DNA from: Lachnospiraceae bacterium
GTDB taxonomy: Bacteria > Bacillota > Clostridia > Lachnospirales > Lachnospiraceae
DNA length: 64,000 nucleotides
Direction of reading: 5' to 3'
Assembly (NCBI GenBank): GCA_017455525.1
Contig: JAFTAP010000102.1
Span: forward strand, 62,001 to 126,000
The notes beneath the pieces are model-generated. The model did not search any database, was not told the DNA's origin, and saw nothing but the letters and a program-made list of their open reading frames with translations. A program made the translations under genes and the position numbers. This document shows positions 7,082 to 15,289 of this stretch, in pieces; the stretch's first letter is position 1, and every line of letters starts with the position of its first letter.

Positions 7082-8884
7082 CTACCTTAGGAAAAGCCCT
7101 TCCCTGACAGTCGGAGAATCCTCGTCATAAACTGCGTATAATGACATGTCTTCGTTTATGATCATGTCATCACTCACAATTTGTCCTGTCTCGTCCTCAA
7201 ACCCGTTTATCTCTCCCCACATGTCGTCTGAGTTATTCAAGTGCTCGTCATCAGGCAAAAAACCTATCGGCTCCCCTTCTTTTACTGCAACGGTCATGCT
7301 GCCCCAGGCAAAGTTGAATCTGACATTCTTATATGATCCTGCATCCTTATAATACTCGTCAAGAAACAGCACTCTGTCCTCAAGCCATTCTCCAAGCGCC
7401 GTTAAATTATTGTCTGCCCCCAGTCCTGTCGCTCCAAATTCTCTGGCAAAAGCAAATATATCCATGGACCTTTCTATACACATAGCATCCTCTCTGAATT
7501 TAGTGTCAATATACTCATGAACAATCCCTGACATCTTATCCTGATAGTATTTCACACAACACTCCCTAAAGGTTTCCGACTTCTGCAAATCCTTAAAGAA
7601 TATCTTCCCGAAATCATTAAAATATCTCGCCTGTATAGTTATACTCCCATGATAGGGTCCCGATGATATATGTCCGCAGGCGCAATCAAAATCCCACACC
7701 GGTCCGGCATATATCTTATCGTCATCGCCTATGTAGAAATACAGTGAATCCCCATCTACATCAGTCTGCACGAAAAAATCCTGAAGCATATACATTTTCA
7801 CAAAAGAATCAATATCTATATACCGCTCTAAATCATCTCCTGATTTAACAGCATCCGCAGCCCTGCAAAAGAGCTCAGCTATTTCATCCGCCTCCTCGTC
7901 CGTAATACGCTTTGGCAGATGTATAGCTATCCCCTCGCCGTCATATTCAAAAAAGTGCTCCCTCACCTCATACCTGACATCTCTCTCAACCAAAGCTCTC
8001 TTGTTTGCATAGTTCATCATCTCCTCCGTCTGAACCCTCTGGCATAACTGATAGAATCCATAATATTCGTCATTAACATATACATTCACAAACCTGCTTT
8101 CGGGGACTGAGAGACCCTCCAGACGCCTCGCCACTTCAAATGCAGCCTCATTTTTCATTACTACGGTCGGGTATTCTGAATCTGATTTAAGAACCCACCT
8201 GTTGCCGGGAGTCATCCCTAACAAGCCGTAATTCTCCGACAAATCAATGTTATATGGCCTGGGCTCATAGAAGTCGAATGATGTATTTCCATGACGATGA
8301 AGCAACACGTCTGCTGACGAATCCATTGAGCCATCCGGGTTAATAATCCTAAGAGCCGCCGGTATATGTATCGGATCGGTATCTTCATAATCCGTTCTAT
8401 TAACCATTTCCAAAGCATCCGGATCTGTCATGATATATACAGTCGGAATATTGTCAGCGAACATAAACTGAACATACCCGTCATATAATACATCCCCCTG
8501 TCTGGAGATTATTCTCATAGTGACAGGACTGTCTTCATTGTCGCATGCGAAATCATATATATCGTCGCCGGAATAGAAAGAGCATCCGTCCAGCTCCAGT
8601 ATGCCAAAATGTGAAAACGAAATATTAAGATCCCCGGATACGCGTGCTTCAGCCGGAAGGCATGCAAGATAAAAAACCGGATCAGGGGATAGCTTAAGCC
8701 TGATACCAGCCGTATCACCGAAAGAAAATGACACGTCATCCGCTATCTTATGATCTATTAAATAATACTTTAGAGAAAGCGCGGGCAAAAATAATCTTGT
8801 GCAGTATACGCATAACGCCGACATAATGGGCAAAATGATCGCGACGAGCAGATAAAACTGCTTCTTTCTCCCTGGCATAAACAT
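7082..8884 (-). CDS. CotH-family secreted kinase
   Basis: About 600 residues. A signal-anchor helix lies near the N-terminus (FYLLVAIILPIMSALCVYC), then an N-terminal beta domain, then the CotH kinase fold. Markers are RHGNTSF (about 198-203), the ATP-site strand NRWVLKS, the VNVYVNDEYYGFYQL segment and the metal-binding WDFD at about 397-400. The C-terminus ends in an InlB-type beta repeat (MSLYAVYDED). CotH proteins are atypical protein kinases first known from spore coats; surface copies in gut Firmicutes have no assigned substrate. ATG at 8884 (AAAGG, 7 bases upstream) is preferred, though a TTG at 8902 overlaps the ACP stop. Last gene before the terminator. Confidence 0.88.
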   Translation of the reverse strand: MFMPGRKKQFYLLVAIILPIMSALCVYCTRLFLPALSLKYYLIDHKIADDVSFSFGDTAGIRLKLSPDPVFYLACLPAEARVSGDLNISFSHFGILELDGCSFYSGDDIYDFACDNEDSPVTMRIISRQGDVLYDGYVQFMFADNIPTVYIMTDPDALEMVNRTDYEDTDPIHIPAALRIINPDGSMDSSADVLLHRHGNTSFDFYEPRPYNIDLSENYGLLGMTPGNRWVLKSDSEYPTVVMKNEAAFEVARRLEGLSVPESRFVNVYVNDEYYGFYQLCQRVQTEEMMNYANKRALVERDVRYEVREHFFEYDGEGIAIHLPKRITDEEADEIAELFCRAADAVKSGDDLERYIDIDSFVKMYMLQDFFVQTDVDGDSLYFYIGDDDKIYAGPVWDFDCACGHISSGPYHGSITIQARYFNDFGKIFFKDLQKSETFRECCVKYYQDKMSGIVHEYIDTKFREDAMCIERSMDIFAFAREFGATGLGADNNLTALGEWLEDRVLFLDEYYKDAGSYKNVRFNFAWGSMTVAVKEGEPIGFLPDDEHLNNSDDMWGEINGFEDETGQIVSDDMIINEDMSLYAVYDEDSPTVREGLFLR

Positions 8885-8898
8885 CAGCTTACCTTTGT

Positions 8899-9126
8899 TC
8901 AATCCTCCTCTAATCGCTCAATCATCGCCTGCATCGCTGACATTGAATTGAAATTCTTAGGAGTAATGCTTGTCGCCGGAATCTCAATATCAAACCTGTC
9001 GTTGATAACAGAAATTATCTGAAGTATATCAAAGGAGGTGAGAACCCCATCGTCTATAAGCGTCTCGCATGTCTCAAAATCAACATCATCCCTTACATCC
9101 TGTAGTATTTCCAGTAATTCATCCAT
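8899..9126 (-). CDS. Acyl carrier protein (DltC-like)
   Basis: A 75-residue four-helix acyl carrier protein. The phosphopantetheine attachment motif is DDGVLTSFDILQI, with Ser31 as the predicted modified residue, followed by a typical helix II-III stretch (INDRFDIEIP). ATG at 9126 has GAGGGGG 8 bases upstream and begins with MDELLEIL, a usual ACP start; an in-frame ATG at 9156 with its own GAGGTG would add ten residues inside the previous gene. It sits among SGNH, MBOAT and PLP-decarboxylase genes, as DltC sits among dlt genes. It likely carries the acyl or aminoacyl group used by the MBOAT. No adenylating ligase is encoded in the window. Confidence 0.88.
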   Translation of the reverse strand: MDELLEILQDVRDDVDFETCETLIDDGVLTSFDILQIISVINDRFDIEIPATSITPKNFNSMSAMQAMIERLEED

Positions 9127-9142
9127 CTTTTCAGCCCCCTCA

Positions 9143-10195
9143 TTATTCGAACTCATTTTTTATCACCTCGGATAAATACCTCGTAGCCTGATCCTTATAT
9201 GCATCATCAACATGCTCCCAGTCATAAAAATAATCATCCGGGAGAATCTGATGAAGCTTGTCATCATCCTCTGTATTATAATACATAAAACCTCTTTTAG
9301 CTATGAAATCGTCAACATATGCGTTCAGCGTATTGAAATAGCTGCGGAAAGAATCATATCTTTCATAATAGTCCGTTCTATGAGGGGTTACTAATACATA
9401 CAAGTTAATATCATTATCCCGGCAGAATACGCATATTTCGGAAAGCAAAGACAGCTTTTCCGCTTCTATCATATCCGAAGGAACTGAAAGCGATGCCGCA
9501 TTGTTAATGTCTTCATTTAAGAGCCTTATATCCTCATAAGTCATTTCTCCGGGTGCATTTTCATAAAATCTTTCATTAAGATCAAATGCTATATGAGAGC
9601 CCAGACGTTCACCGCTGATAAACCTCATAAAACGGTTTTCCAGATTTTCTATGATGCTGCATAGATCCTGCTCCGTTTCATTTTCCCACGGTATCCATAT
9701 ATTTATTGATTTTTCAGTCCCTATGACATCCGGATCAAAAGATTTAGCTGCATTCCGCCTAATCGCATTGACTATACGAACGTTAAGAGGGCTTGAAGAA
9801 TCCACAACCCTGTCATACAGATGATCTATCCAGTCCCCCTCACTTTGTCCGACTGAATCAATGGTCATAAGCAATACGATGGTCTTTATTTTATGATGGG
9901 AAGCAGCCATTTTCATATTCTTAAGGGAGATCGCAAGTTCTTGTGACGGAGTGCACATATTGAAAGCACTTACATTCATAAGCTCAGAATATTCCGCCGC
10001 ATCAAGCATCTCTCCCGCTGAGTTCCCGACAAAAACAGTATCTATGTCATCCTTGTTTGAGTAGGCGACCAGCATATTCTCAGTGGCTCCCTCATTTAAC
10101 TCAAACGCATTATCAAGTATGATCGTAAAGAACACCACTATAGCAACGAAAAGAATGGCTTTTATGATTCGGTGAATGTATTTAGAACGCTGCAT
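9143..10195 (-). CDS. DltD-like extracytoplasmic SGNH protein
   Basis: About 350 residues: one N-terminal transmembrane helix (IIKAILFVAIVVFFTIIL) and an SGNH-fold domain outside the cell. Block I is FVGNSAG (Ser at about 59) and the catalytic Asp/His block is YDWEHVDDAY near residue 325. A central strand has the hydrophobic TIVLLMTID pattern of DltD. ATG at 10195 (MQRSKYIHR) is chosen over an upstream TTG because AGAGGG precedes it. The start overlaps the MBOAT stop by 14 bases and the ACP follows. By analogy with DltB/C/D it would take an acyl group from the MBOAT and pass it to a surface polymer. Confidence 0.82.
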   Translation of the reverse strand: MQRSKYIHRIIKAILFVAIVVFFTIILDNAFELNEGATENMLVAYSNKDDIDTVFVGNSAGEMLDAAEYSELMNVSAFNMCTPSQELAISLKNMKMAASHHKIKTIVLLMTIDSVGQSEGDWIDHLYDRVVDSSSPLNVRIVNAIRRNAAKSFDPDVIGTEKSINIWIPWENETEQDLCSIIENLENRFMRFISGERLGSHIAFDLNERFYENAPGEMTYEDIRLLNEDINNAASLSVPSDMIEAEKLSLLSEICVFCRDNDINLYVLVTPHRTDYYERYDSFRSYFNTLNAYVDDFIAKRGFMYYNTEDDDKLHQILPDDYFYDWEHVDDAYKDQATRYLSEVIKNEFE

Positions 10196-11738
10196 ACATA
10201 AACCCTCTGCTTCCAAAGGACACCGTGAATGAGTATAGTAAGAGTCCCATTAACGCAAAACACACCACCCATCTGAACATATATCTGCGAGTACATACAT
10301 AGTTAACAGGTGAATGACCTGTTTCCTTAAAAATGCTGTTTACAACCAATAAGACAATAGCTATCCCCGCCGTAACTATCGCCTCAGCGGACGTAATATC
10401 TTCTGACATAAGCTGTCCTATAAGCTTTGCCCCATGAATATGATCAAAATTAAAAAATGTATTAAAAAAGCATGTAAAGCCCGTCCGTACAGACCCTATC
10501 ACATCAAAATATCCGGCAAATACAATGATCATGAAAGTCCGAAGGACACGAAAACAATATAGCCCCTTACTGTTTTTGCCAATATGCAGCATACGATTAA
10601 CAGATGCGAATAAAGGCGCGGCCGCATCGCTTAAAGCAATAATAAGGCCATTGTACAGACCCCATGCAATAAAATGCAGCTCCGGCCCGTGCCACAGTCC
10701 TACAAGCGCAAATACCAGCAGATTACTGATCCCGCCGATCACAGCCCTTCCCGCATGATTTCCGAATCGTCTGTTTATAGCGCCGTTAAGTCTTGACATC
10801 GGCTTGGTCGTGACAAACGGATAGAAAATATAATCCCTCATCCATGACCCCAGAGAAATATGCCATCTTCTCCAGAATTCAGAGAGGGAGGTTGAAAAAT
10901 AAGGCTGCCTGAAATTCTCAGCCATCCTCACTCCAAAGAGCAGTGATGCGCCCATGGCCATATCTATTCCCCCGGAGAAGTCCGCATATTGCTCTATGGC
11001 ATATAAAAATGCGCCAAACAGAAGATAACTGCCCGGATAGACCGACGCGTTATCATTAAGAGAAGCATTTACCATAGGTGCCAGCAAATCAGCTATAGCA
11101 TATTTTTTAACAGCGCCAAATAGAAAGACATAGAATGCCAGCCTGAAATCAGGAGCACTCAGCCTGTACGTCTTATAAAGATCCTTCCCGATATGATCAT
11201 ACCGGTTGATCGGACCCTGGATCATCTGCGGAAACCAGCACAGGAACAGCAGAACCTTACCCGGATTATGCTGAGGTTCGTACTTTTCACCATATATATC
11301 AATAATATATGAGACAGCCTGCAAGGTATAGAACGATATCCCCAGAGGAAGCGCTACAGGATGCGCAGTTACGGGGAGAATATACTTAGCCATTAGCAGG
11401 AAAGCCAGATTAAGCACTACCACAAAAGCGACATACATTTTCTTCTTATTCCGGCTTCTTATCTTGGAAGCTTTTTTCTCTTCCCTGGAAAGTCCCGCTT
11501 GTTTACGGTATTCTTTATTTAACCTCGCTTCATTAGAGATGACTATCGCTCCGCCCCAGATACTGATCGCTGACAATAACAAAAACACTATCTTCAGCCC
11601 TGAGACATAGACGAAAAAAGATATCCCCGCCAGCAAACGGACAGTCCATTGAAGATCAGGAAAAAAGTGACCTGTAAGCTCGTGCAGGATTACAAAAAAT
11701 AAAACAAAACTAAAGAAAGCTATCGAATAAAACGCCAT
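10182..11738 (-). CDS. MBOAT-family O-acyltransferase (DltB-like role)
   Basis: 518 residues with about eleven membrane segments. Family motifs: FPQMIQGPINRY (169-180), YADFSGGIDM (251-260), FWRRWHISLGSWMRDYI (288-304) and catalytic His350 in GLWHG. A basic cytosolic loop (residues 70-101) follows the first helices. It is embedded between a PLP decarboxylase (1-base gap upstream) and the SGNH and ACP genes downstream. Because an ACP is part of the cassette, the donor is probably an acyl-ACP, as for DltB, rather than acetyl-CoA. One of three MBOATs in the window. Confidence 0.92.
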   Translation of the reverse strand: MAFYSIAFFSFVLFFVILHELTGHFFPDLQWTVRLLAGISFFVYVSGLKIVFLLLSAISIWGGAIVISNEARLNKEYRKQAGLSREEKKASKIRSRNKKKMYVAFVVVLNLAFLLMAKYILPVTAHPVALPLGISFYTLQAVSYIIDIYGEKYEPQHNPGKVLLFLCWFPQMIQGPINRYDHIGKDLYKTYRLSAPDFRLAFYVFLFGAVKKYAIADLLAPMVNASLNDNASVYPGSYLLFGAFLYAIEQYADFSGGIDMAMGASLLFGVRMAENFRQPYFSTSLSEFWRRWHISLGSWMRDYIFYPFVTTKPMSRLNGAINRRFGNHAGRAVIGGISNLLVFALVGLWHGPELHFIAWGLYNGLIIALSDAAAPLFASVNRMLHIGKNSKGLYCFRVLRTFMIIVFAGYFDVIGSVRTGFTCFFNTFFNFDHIHGAKLIGQLMSEDITSAEAIVTAGIAIVLLVVNSIFKETGHSPVNYVCTRRYMFRWVVCFALMGLLLYSFTVSFGSRGFMYAAF

Positions 11739-11739
11739 T

Positions 11740-12918
11740 TTATTTATCGTCCTGAATATTCATCTTCCACGATTCCCTGTAATCACGGACAAGACGTGTC
11801 TCATCATCTTTATACGCTATTATACGCGGCAACGTCCTGCTTAGAAAAAGCCCCATAGCTTCTGTCACAGAATACGCGCCGGTATTCTTGAACACCAGTA
11901 CATCTCCCACCTTGGGTTTTTTTATCGGCATCTTCCTGACAAGCACATCGTTTACGGTACATAAGGAACCACAGACGGTATATATCTCTCCCCCGCCGTC
12001 ATTGATTACTTTACCATCCCTATAATGCATGATAACCGGAGCCTTCAGTCCCATCATCTGTCCCAGATAATTGACATGGTTTATGCCGCCATCAACTATG
12101 CACCAGTTTGTCTCATCGGAATTCTTAATGTCACAGATGGACGTAAGATAATATCCGCAGCTGCTGGCAATGAACCGTCCCATCTCTATAGACAGGGAGC
12201 ATTTCTTCGCAGCTTCTTTCAAGCCGGGCATAAGCTCCTTCAAGGGCAGAAAAGTATCACTAAAGTCATCGCCTGTAAAATACGGAAAATTCAGTCCCGG
12301 ACCGTATTCGAGCATCGGCAGCTCCATATTATATTTATCCCTAAGAGAACTTAATGTATCCGTAAGCATAAGCAGCTCATCCCGCCGCTTCTCAATCTGC
12401 TTATGTCCCGTACCTGCAAAGAAATGAATGCCCTTTATATTTACAAAAGGCACAGGCTTACTCAATATCTTTTCTATATCCTCTAAGGACATACCAAATT
12501 GGTTTTTAGCTGAAAGCCGCAATATAACATCGGTCTCTGTCCCGAGTTCCCGTGTCGCCTCACATATAAGTTCATACTGTCTTACAGATTCAGCCGTAAG
12601 GATTGCCGCTTTGTATTCAATCGCTGCTTTTATATCCTCTGATCCCTTATTAACCCCGGAATAGATGATCTTCTCCGCCGGAACACTTAACTCCTTGCAG
12701 ATAGCAAGTTCTCCCGGACTGCATACCTCAAAATAGTCAACCACCGGCATCAACGCAGGAATCAAAAAGGGATTAGCCTTGATTGAATAGCAAAAAGATA
12801 TCCCATCAAGCATCTGACGTATCGCACCGGCACGCTCAACCAGTTCGTCTTCGTCAAATACGTAAGATGGCGTATAGAATGTATCTATGATTATCTTAAA
12901 GCCGTCATTCGTTATCAT
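11740..12918 (-). CDS. Fold-type III PLP-dependent decarboxylase (DAP/ornithine decarboxylase family)
   Basis: 392 residues with the alanine-racemase-like barrel and beta C-terminal domain. Seen: the PLP-lysine motif FCYSIKANP (Lys47), GIHFFAGTG (164-171), EMGRF (245-249), GSLCTVNDVL with Cys320 and Asp324 donated across the dimer, and NTGAYS (345-350). The CTxxD form differs from the CExxD of diaminopimelate decarboxylase and recalls relatives that act in siderophore, butirosin (BtrK, on an ACP-bound glutamyl group) and exosortase-linked pathways. With an ACP two genes on, decarboxylation of an ACP-bound amino acid to make an aminoacyl group for the MBOAT is a reasonable inference. Plain amino-acid decarboxylation is the alternative. 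Confidence 0.87.
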   Translation of the reverse strand: MITNDGFKIIIDTFYTPSYVFDEDELVERAGAIRQMLDGISFCYSIKANPFLIPALMPVVDYFEVCSPGELAICKELSVPAEKIIYSGVNKGSEDIKAAIEYKAAILTAESVRQYELICEATRELGTETDVILRLSAKNQFGMSLEDIEKILSKPVPFVNIKGIHFFAGTGHKQIEKRRDELLMLTDTLSSLRDKYNMELPMLEYGPGLNFPYFTGDDFSDTFLPLKELMPGLKEAAKKCSLSIEMGRFIASSCGYYLTSICDIKNSDETNWCIVDGGINHVNYLGQMMGLKAPVIMHYRDGKVINDGGGEIYTVCGSLCTVNDVLVRKMPIKKPKVGDVLVFKNTGAYSVTEAMGLFLSRTLPRIIAYKDDETRLVRDYRESWKMNIQDDK

Positions 12919-15094
12919 ATATTATTAATCTTTTCTCCCTCAATTTTCGGATCATCCTGAATAAGATAAATACTGCAAACAATAGAGATATAATCCATAG
13001 TATCGTGAAAATCATCTCTACTCTATACTGTACATAAATCGTATGCTTCTCACCATCACCACATAAGTAAGTACACACTCTCCCCTGATCTCCCATGAAC
13101 AGTTCTATGTTTCTGCCATTTTCGTCAGAACCAACGTATCCCGCATACATAAGCAATGGAAACTCTGCATACACATTATCCTGATCTGTCGAATAAGTAT
13201 ATACGATATGGGTTCCCTTCTTTTTATAATAATAGCTTTCCACTCCATCCCAATCTGAAAGCGAAGCTACCCCATTAAATTGAATCCCCCGGCTCACTCC
13301 CTTTGGAAGGTAATCATGCTGATCCTTTGAATTCATGTCTCCCAAAACCTCATCAAACAACAATGGCTGCGCAGACAGATACTCTGAATATTCAGTAACG
13401 ATACCCGGCATAATGATCAAACAGGCTGATATACAGCACACTCTTATAATGCCATTGCTCAATTCGATATCCCGGCATAGAATTAAAATAGACATAATTA
13501 AAGAGCCTGCCGCAATAGTATAAAATCTATTTGGATCCTGTAGGTATGAAAAAAACATGCGTACAAAATGAAAATGCCTGAACAAGAACTCCCATGGAAC
13601 CACTTTGGAAGAGAGCAAAAGAAGTATTCCTGAATATGCAATAAGTGCTCCCGCTAGTCTATGATCTTGAACTGTATTCTTTTTTCGATTCAAATACAAT
13701 AGTGCTGATGCCACAATAAGCATTATAATAAGAAACCGGCTCTGGCAGTTTATAATAAGTTCAAAAGGAGACATAACATAGTCTTCATATGACCATAACA
13801 AATCGCTTGTGTTCACGCCTTTATACCAATAATACATAAATATCACGATAAATCCCATATTCATAGCAATGCTTATGGCAATCGTTTTAAGGATCGCATT
13901 TCTCATGTCTTTACGGATCGCATCTTTTATAAAAACCACTAATATAAAGAGAAAGAGCAGCATAATAAGAATTAGCGAAAGGATATGCGACTGCATTATC
14001 CCAAATATCCCAACAGCAGTGTATAATCCGCCAAAATCATTTCCTTTCAGAATCTGATAGATTCCTGCTATACATAACGGCACAAATATATACGGCAGAG
14101 CCATTCCGGCTATTGCACCCTGATCAAGCACCGACATAAGCCTGTGTGGTTCAAATAGATACAGACATGTAATAAATACATTCAAAAAATCATTGTCAGA
14201 AATTTGTCTGCACGAATAGAACATAGCAAGGCAAGTAAATATATTCACGCCTACCCCCATTAACCTATATGAAAACGATATAGACGCACCAAAAAAGCGT
14301 AAAATCGCAGAGGGGTATAAAAATAAATCAGGATATAAAAATGAAAGCTCGCCATTTTCCTTTAAATAGTTAGGCGATATAATAACAGGCAGCTGTCCAT
14401 CTTTTAAGCCAAAGAGCACGCCTTCAAGTCTTAATAAATGTGCCCTGGTATCAATACCAAATCTGGTCGCAGGATTCATTATATTTATCGCATTCCTACT
14501 TTGAATATAGTCTATACCTATGTCGAGGTAAAAAGGAATATTCACACCTATGATCAAACAAATGATAGCAACTAATACGAATTTCTCAGTAGCATTATAC
14601 GCTTTGTACTTGTATGTATAATATATAAACAGCAGATATAGAAACACCAGGATGCCCAGCTTAAAGAAATCATCGGTAAAAATAGCTCGTTCAGAGATAA
14701 TCCGCGCAGCCTTTACCCGTACTGTTCCGCCTCCCTCAAAAGTCATATATGCTCTGTCAGTCGGAAAATCTAAAACAAAACCAAATGAAGCACTTTCTCC
14801 ATCAGCAGGCAGATAAATAGTGCCGCTTTTATCGTTATCAAGAGACAAAAATATTGTATAATCACTATCAGACTCATATTCTATTTGTAGTTCATATTGT
14901 CCCTCTCTAAGACTGAATCTCCTTGACGAATCTCCATTTTTTATAATCAACTCGTTGTCATGCGAAGCCTTGTTTTCTATTAAATGATCAAGCGGAAAAT
15001 CATATCTTCGGGAATTGATTGCATCTTTTATTAACTGTATCCCTACGATTATGAACATAATCGTGCCTATACATAAAATAATATTTCTACGCAT
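12905..15094 (-). CDS. 6-PTPS-related family large membrane protein (GT-C-like)
   Basis: About 729 residues. One N-terminal helix is followed by an extracellular beta-sandwich (about 30-140), then some twelve membrane helices and a second outer domain before the last helix. The motif DTRAHLLRLEG matches GHDLSFHLLRI and GHDTMFHLNRI in the genes at 17028 and 42960, placing all three in one family (membrane proteins with the so-called 6-pyruvoyl-tetrahydropterin-synthase-related domain). The acidic-His motif after the first helices recalls GT-C glycosyltransferases. ATG at 15094 with AGGA is chosen over a TTG at 15130 that lacks a ribosome site. It overlaps the decarboxylase start by 14 bases. 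Confidence 0.78.
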   Translation of the reverse strand: MRRNIILCIGTIMFIIVGIQLIKDAINSRRYDFPLDHLIENKASHDNELIIKNGDSSRRFSLREGQYELQIEYESDSDYTIFLSLDNDKSGTIYLPADGESASFGFVLDFPTDRAYMTFEGGGTVRVKAARIISERAIFTDDFFKLGILVFLYLLFIYYTYKYKAYNATEKFVLVAIICLIIGVNIPFYLDIGIDYIQSRNAINIMNPATRFGIDTRAHLLRLEGVLFGLKDGQLPVIISPNYLKENGELSFLYPDLFLYPSAILRFFGASISFSYRLMGVGVNIFTCLAMFYSCRQISDNDFLNVFITCLYLFEPHRLMSVLDQGAIAGMALPYIFVPLCIAGIYQILKGNDFGGLYTAVGIFGIMQSHILSLILIMLLFLFILVVFIKDAIRKDMRNAILKTIAISIAMNMGFIVIFMYYWYKGVNTSDLLWSYEDYVMSPFELIINCQSRFLIIMLIVASALLYLNRKKNTVQDHRLAGALIAYSGILLLLSSKVVPWEFLFRHFHFVRMFFSYLQDPNRFYTIAAGSLIMSILILCRDIELSNGIIRVCCISACLIIMPGIVTEYSEYLSAQPLLFDEVLGDMNSKDQHDYLPKGVSRGIQFNGVASLSDWDGVESYYYKKKGTHIVYTYSTDQDNVYAEFPLLMYAGYVGSDENGRNIELFMGDQGRVCTYLCGDGEKHTIYVQYRVEMIFTILWIISLLFAVFILFRMIRKLREKRLIIYDNE

Positions 15095-15163
15095 CACATG
15101 ATTCCTGTGCTTTAATTGCAATATATCCAAACGCCTATATCAAACTCAACTTCGATTATTAAT

Positions 15164-15283
15164 TCAAATCTTTGCTATTATATTTTTATTTTCTGCTAAA
15201 AAATCTTGATGATTGTACAATAAAACACTTCCTCCGTCAATCACTCCTTGCTTCCAGGCTTCTTCATCCTTCCCATGACATAT
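15164..15283 (-). other. Short protein-like open stretch, possible gene remnant
   Basis: In the 195 bases between the CotH stop and the next gene, one minus-strand frame stays open for 39 codons and reads like a real protein tail (KDEEAWKQGVIDGG, then LLYNHQDFLAENKN). There is no convincing start except an internal GTG. I do not recognise the family. It may be the 3' stub of a gene lost by deletion, or chance. Confidence 0.25.
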
Positions 15284-15289
15284 TTAATA

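Noticed and set aside
10196..10216. Extension of the DltD-like gene to a TTG at 10216
   Set aside because: The ATG at 10195 has a better placed AGAGGG, and the extra residues come from the end of the MBOAT frame.
15212..15221. ATTGTACAAT palindrome followed by a T-run, considered as a terminator
   Set aside because: The palindrome has no loop and cannot form a stable short hairpin.
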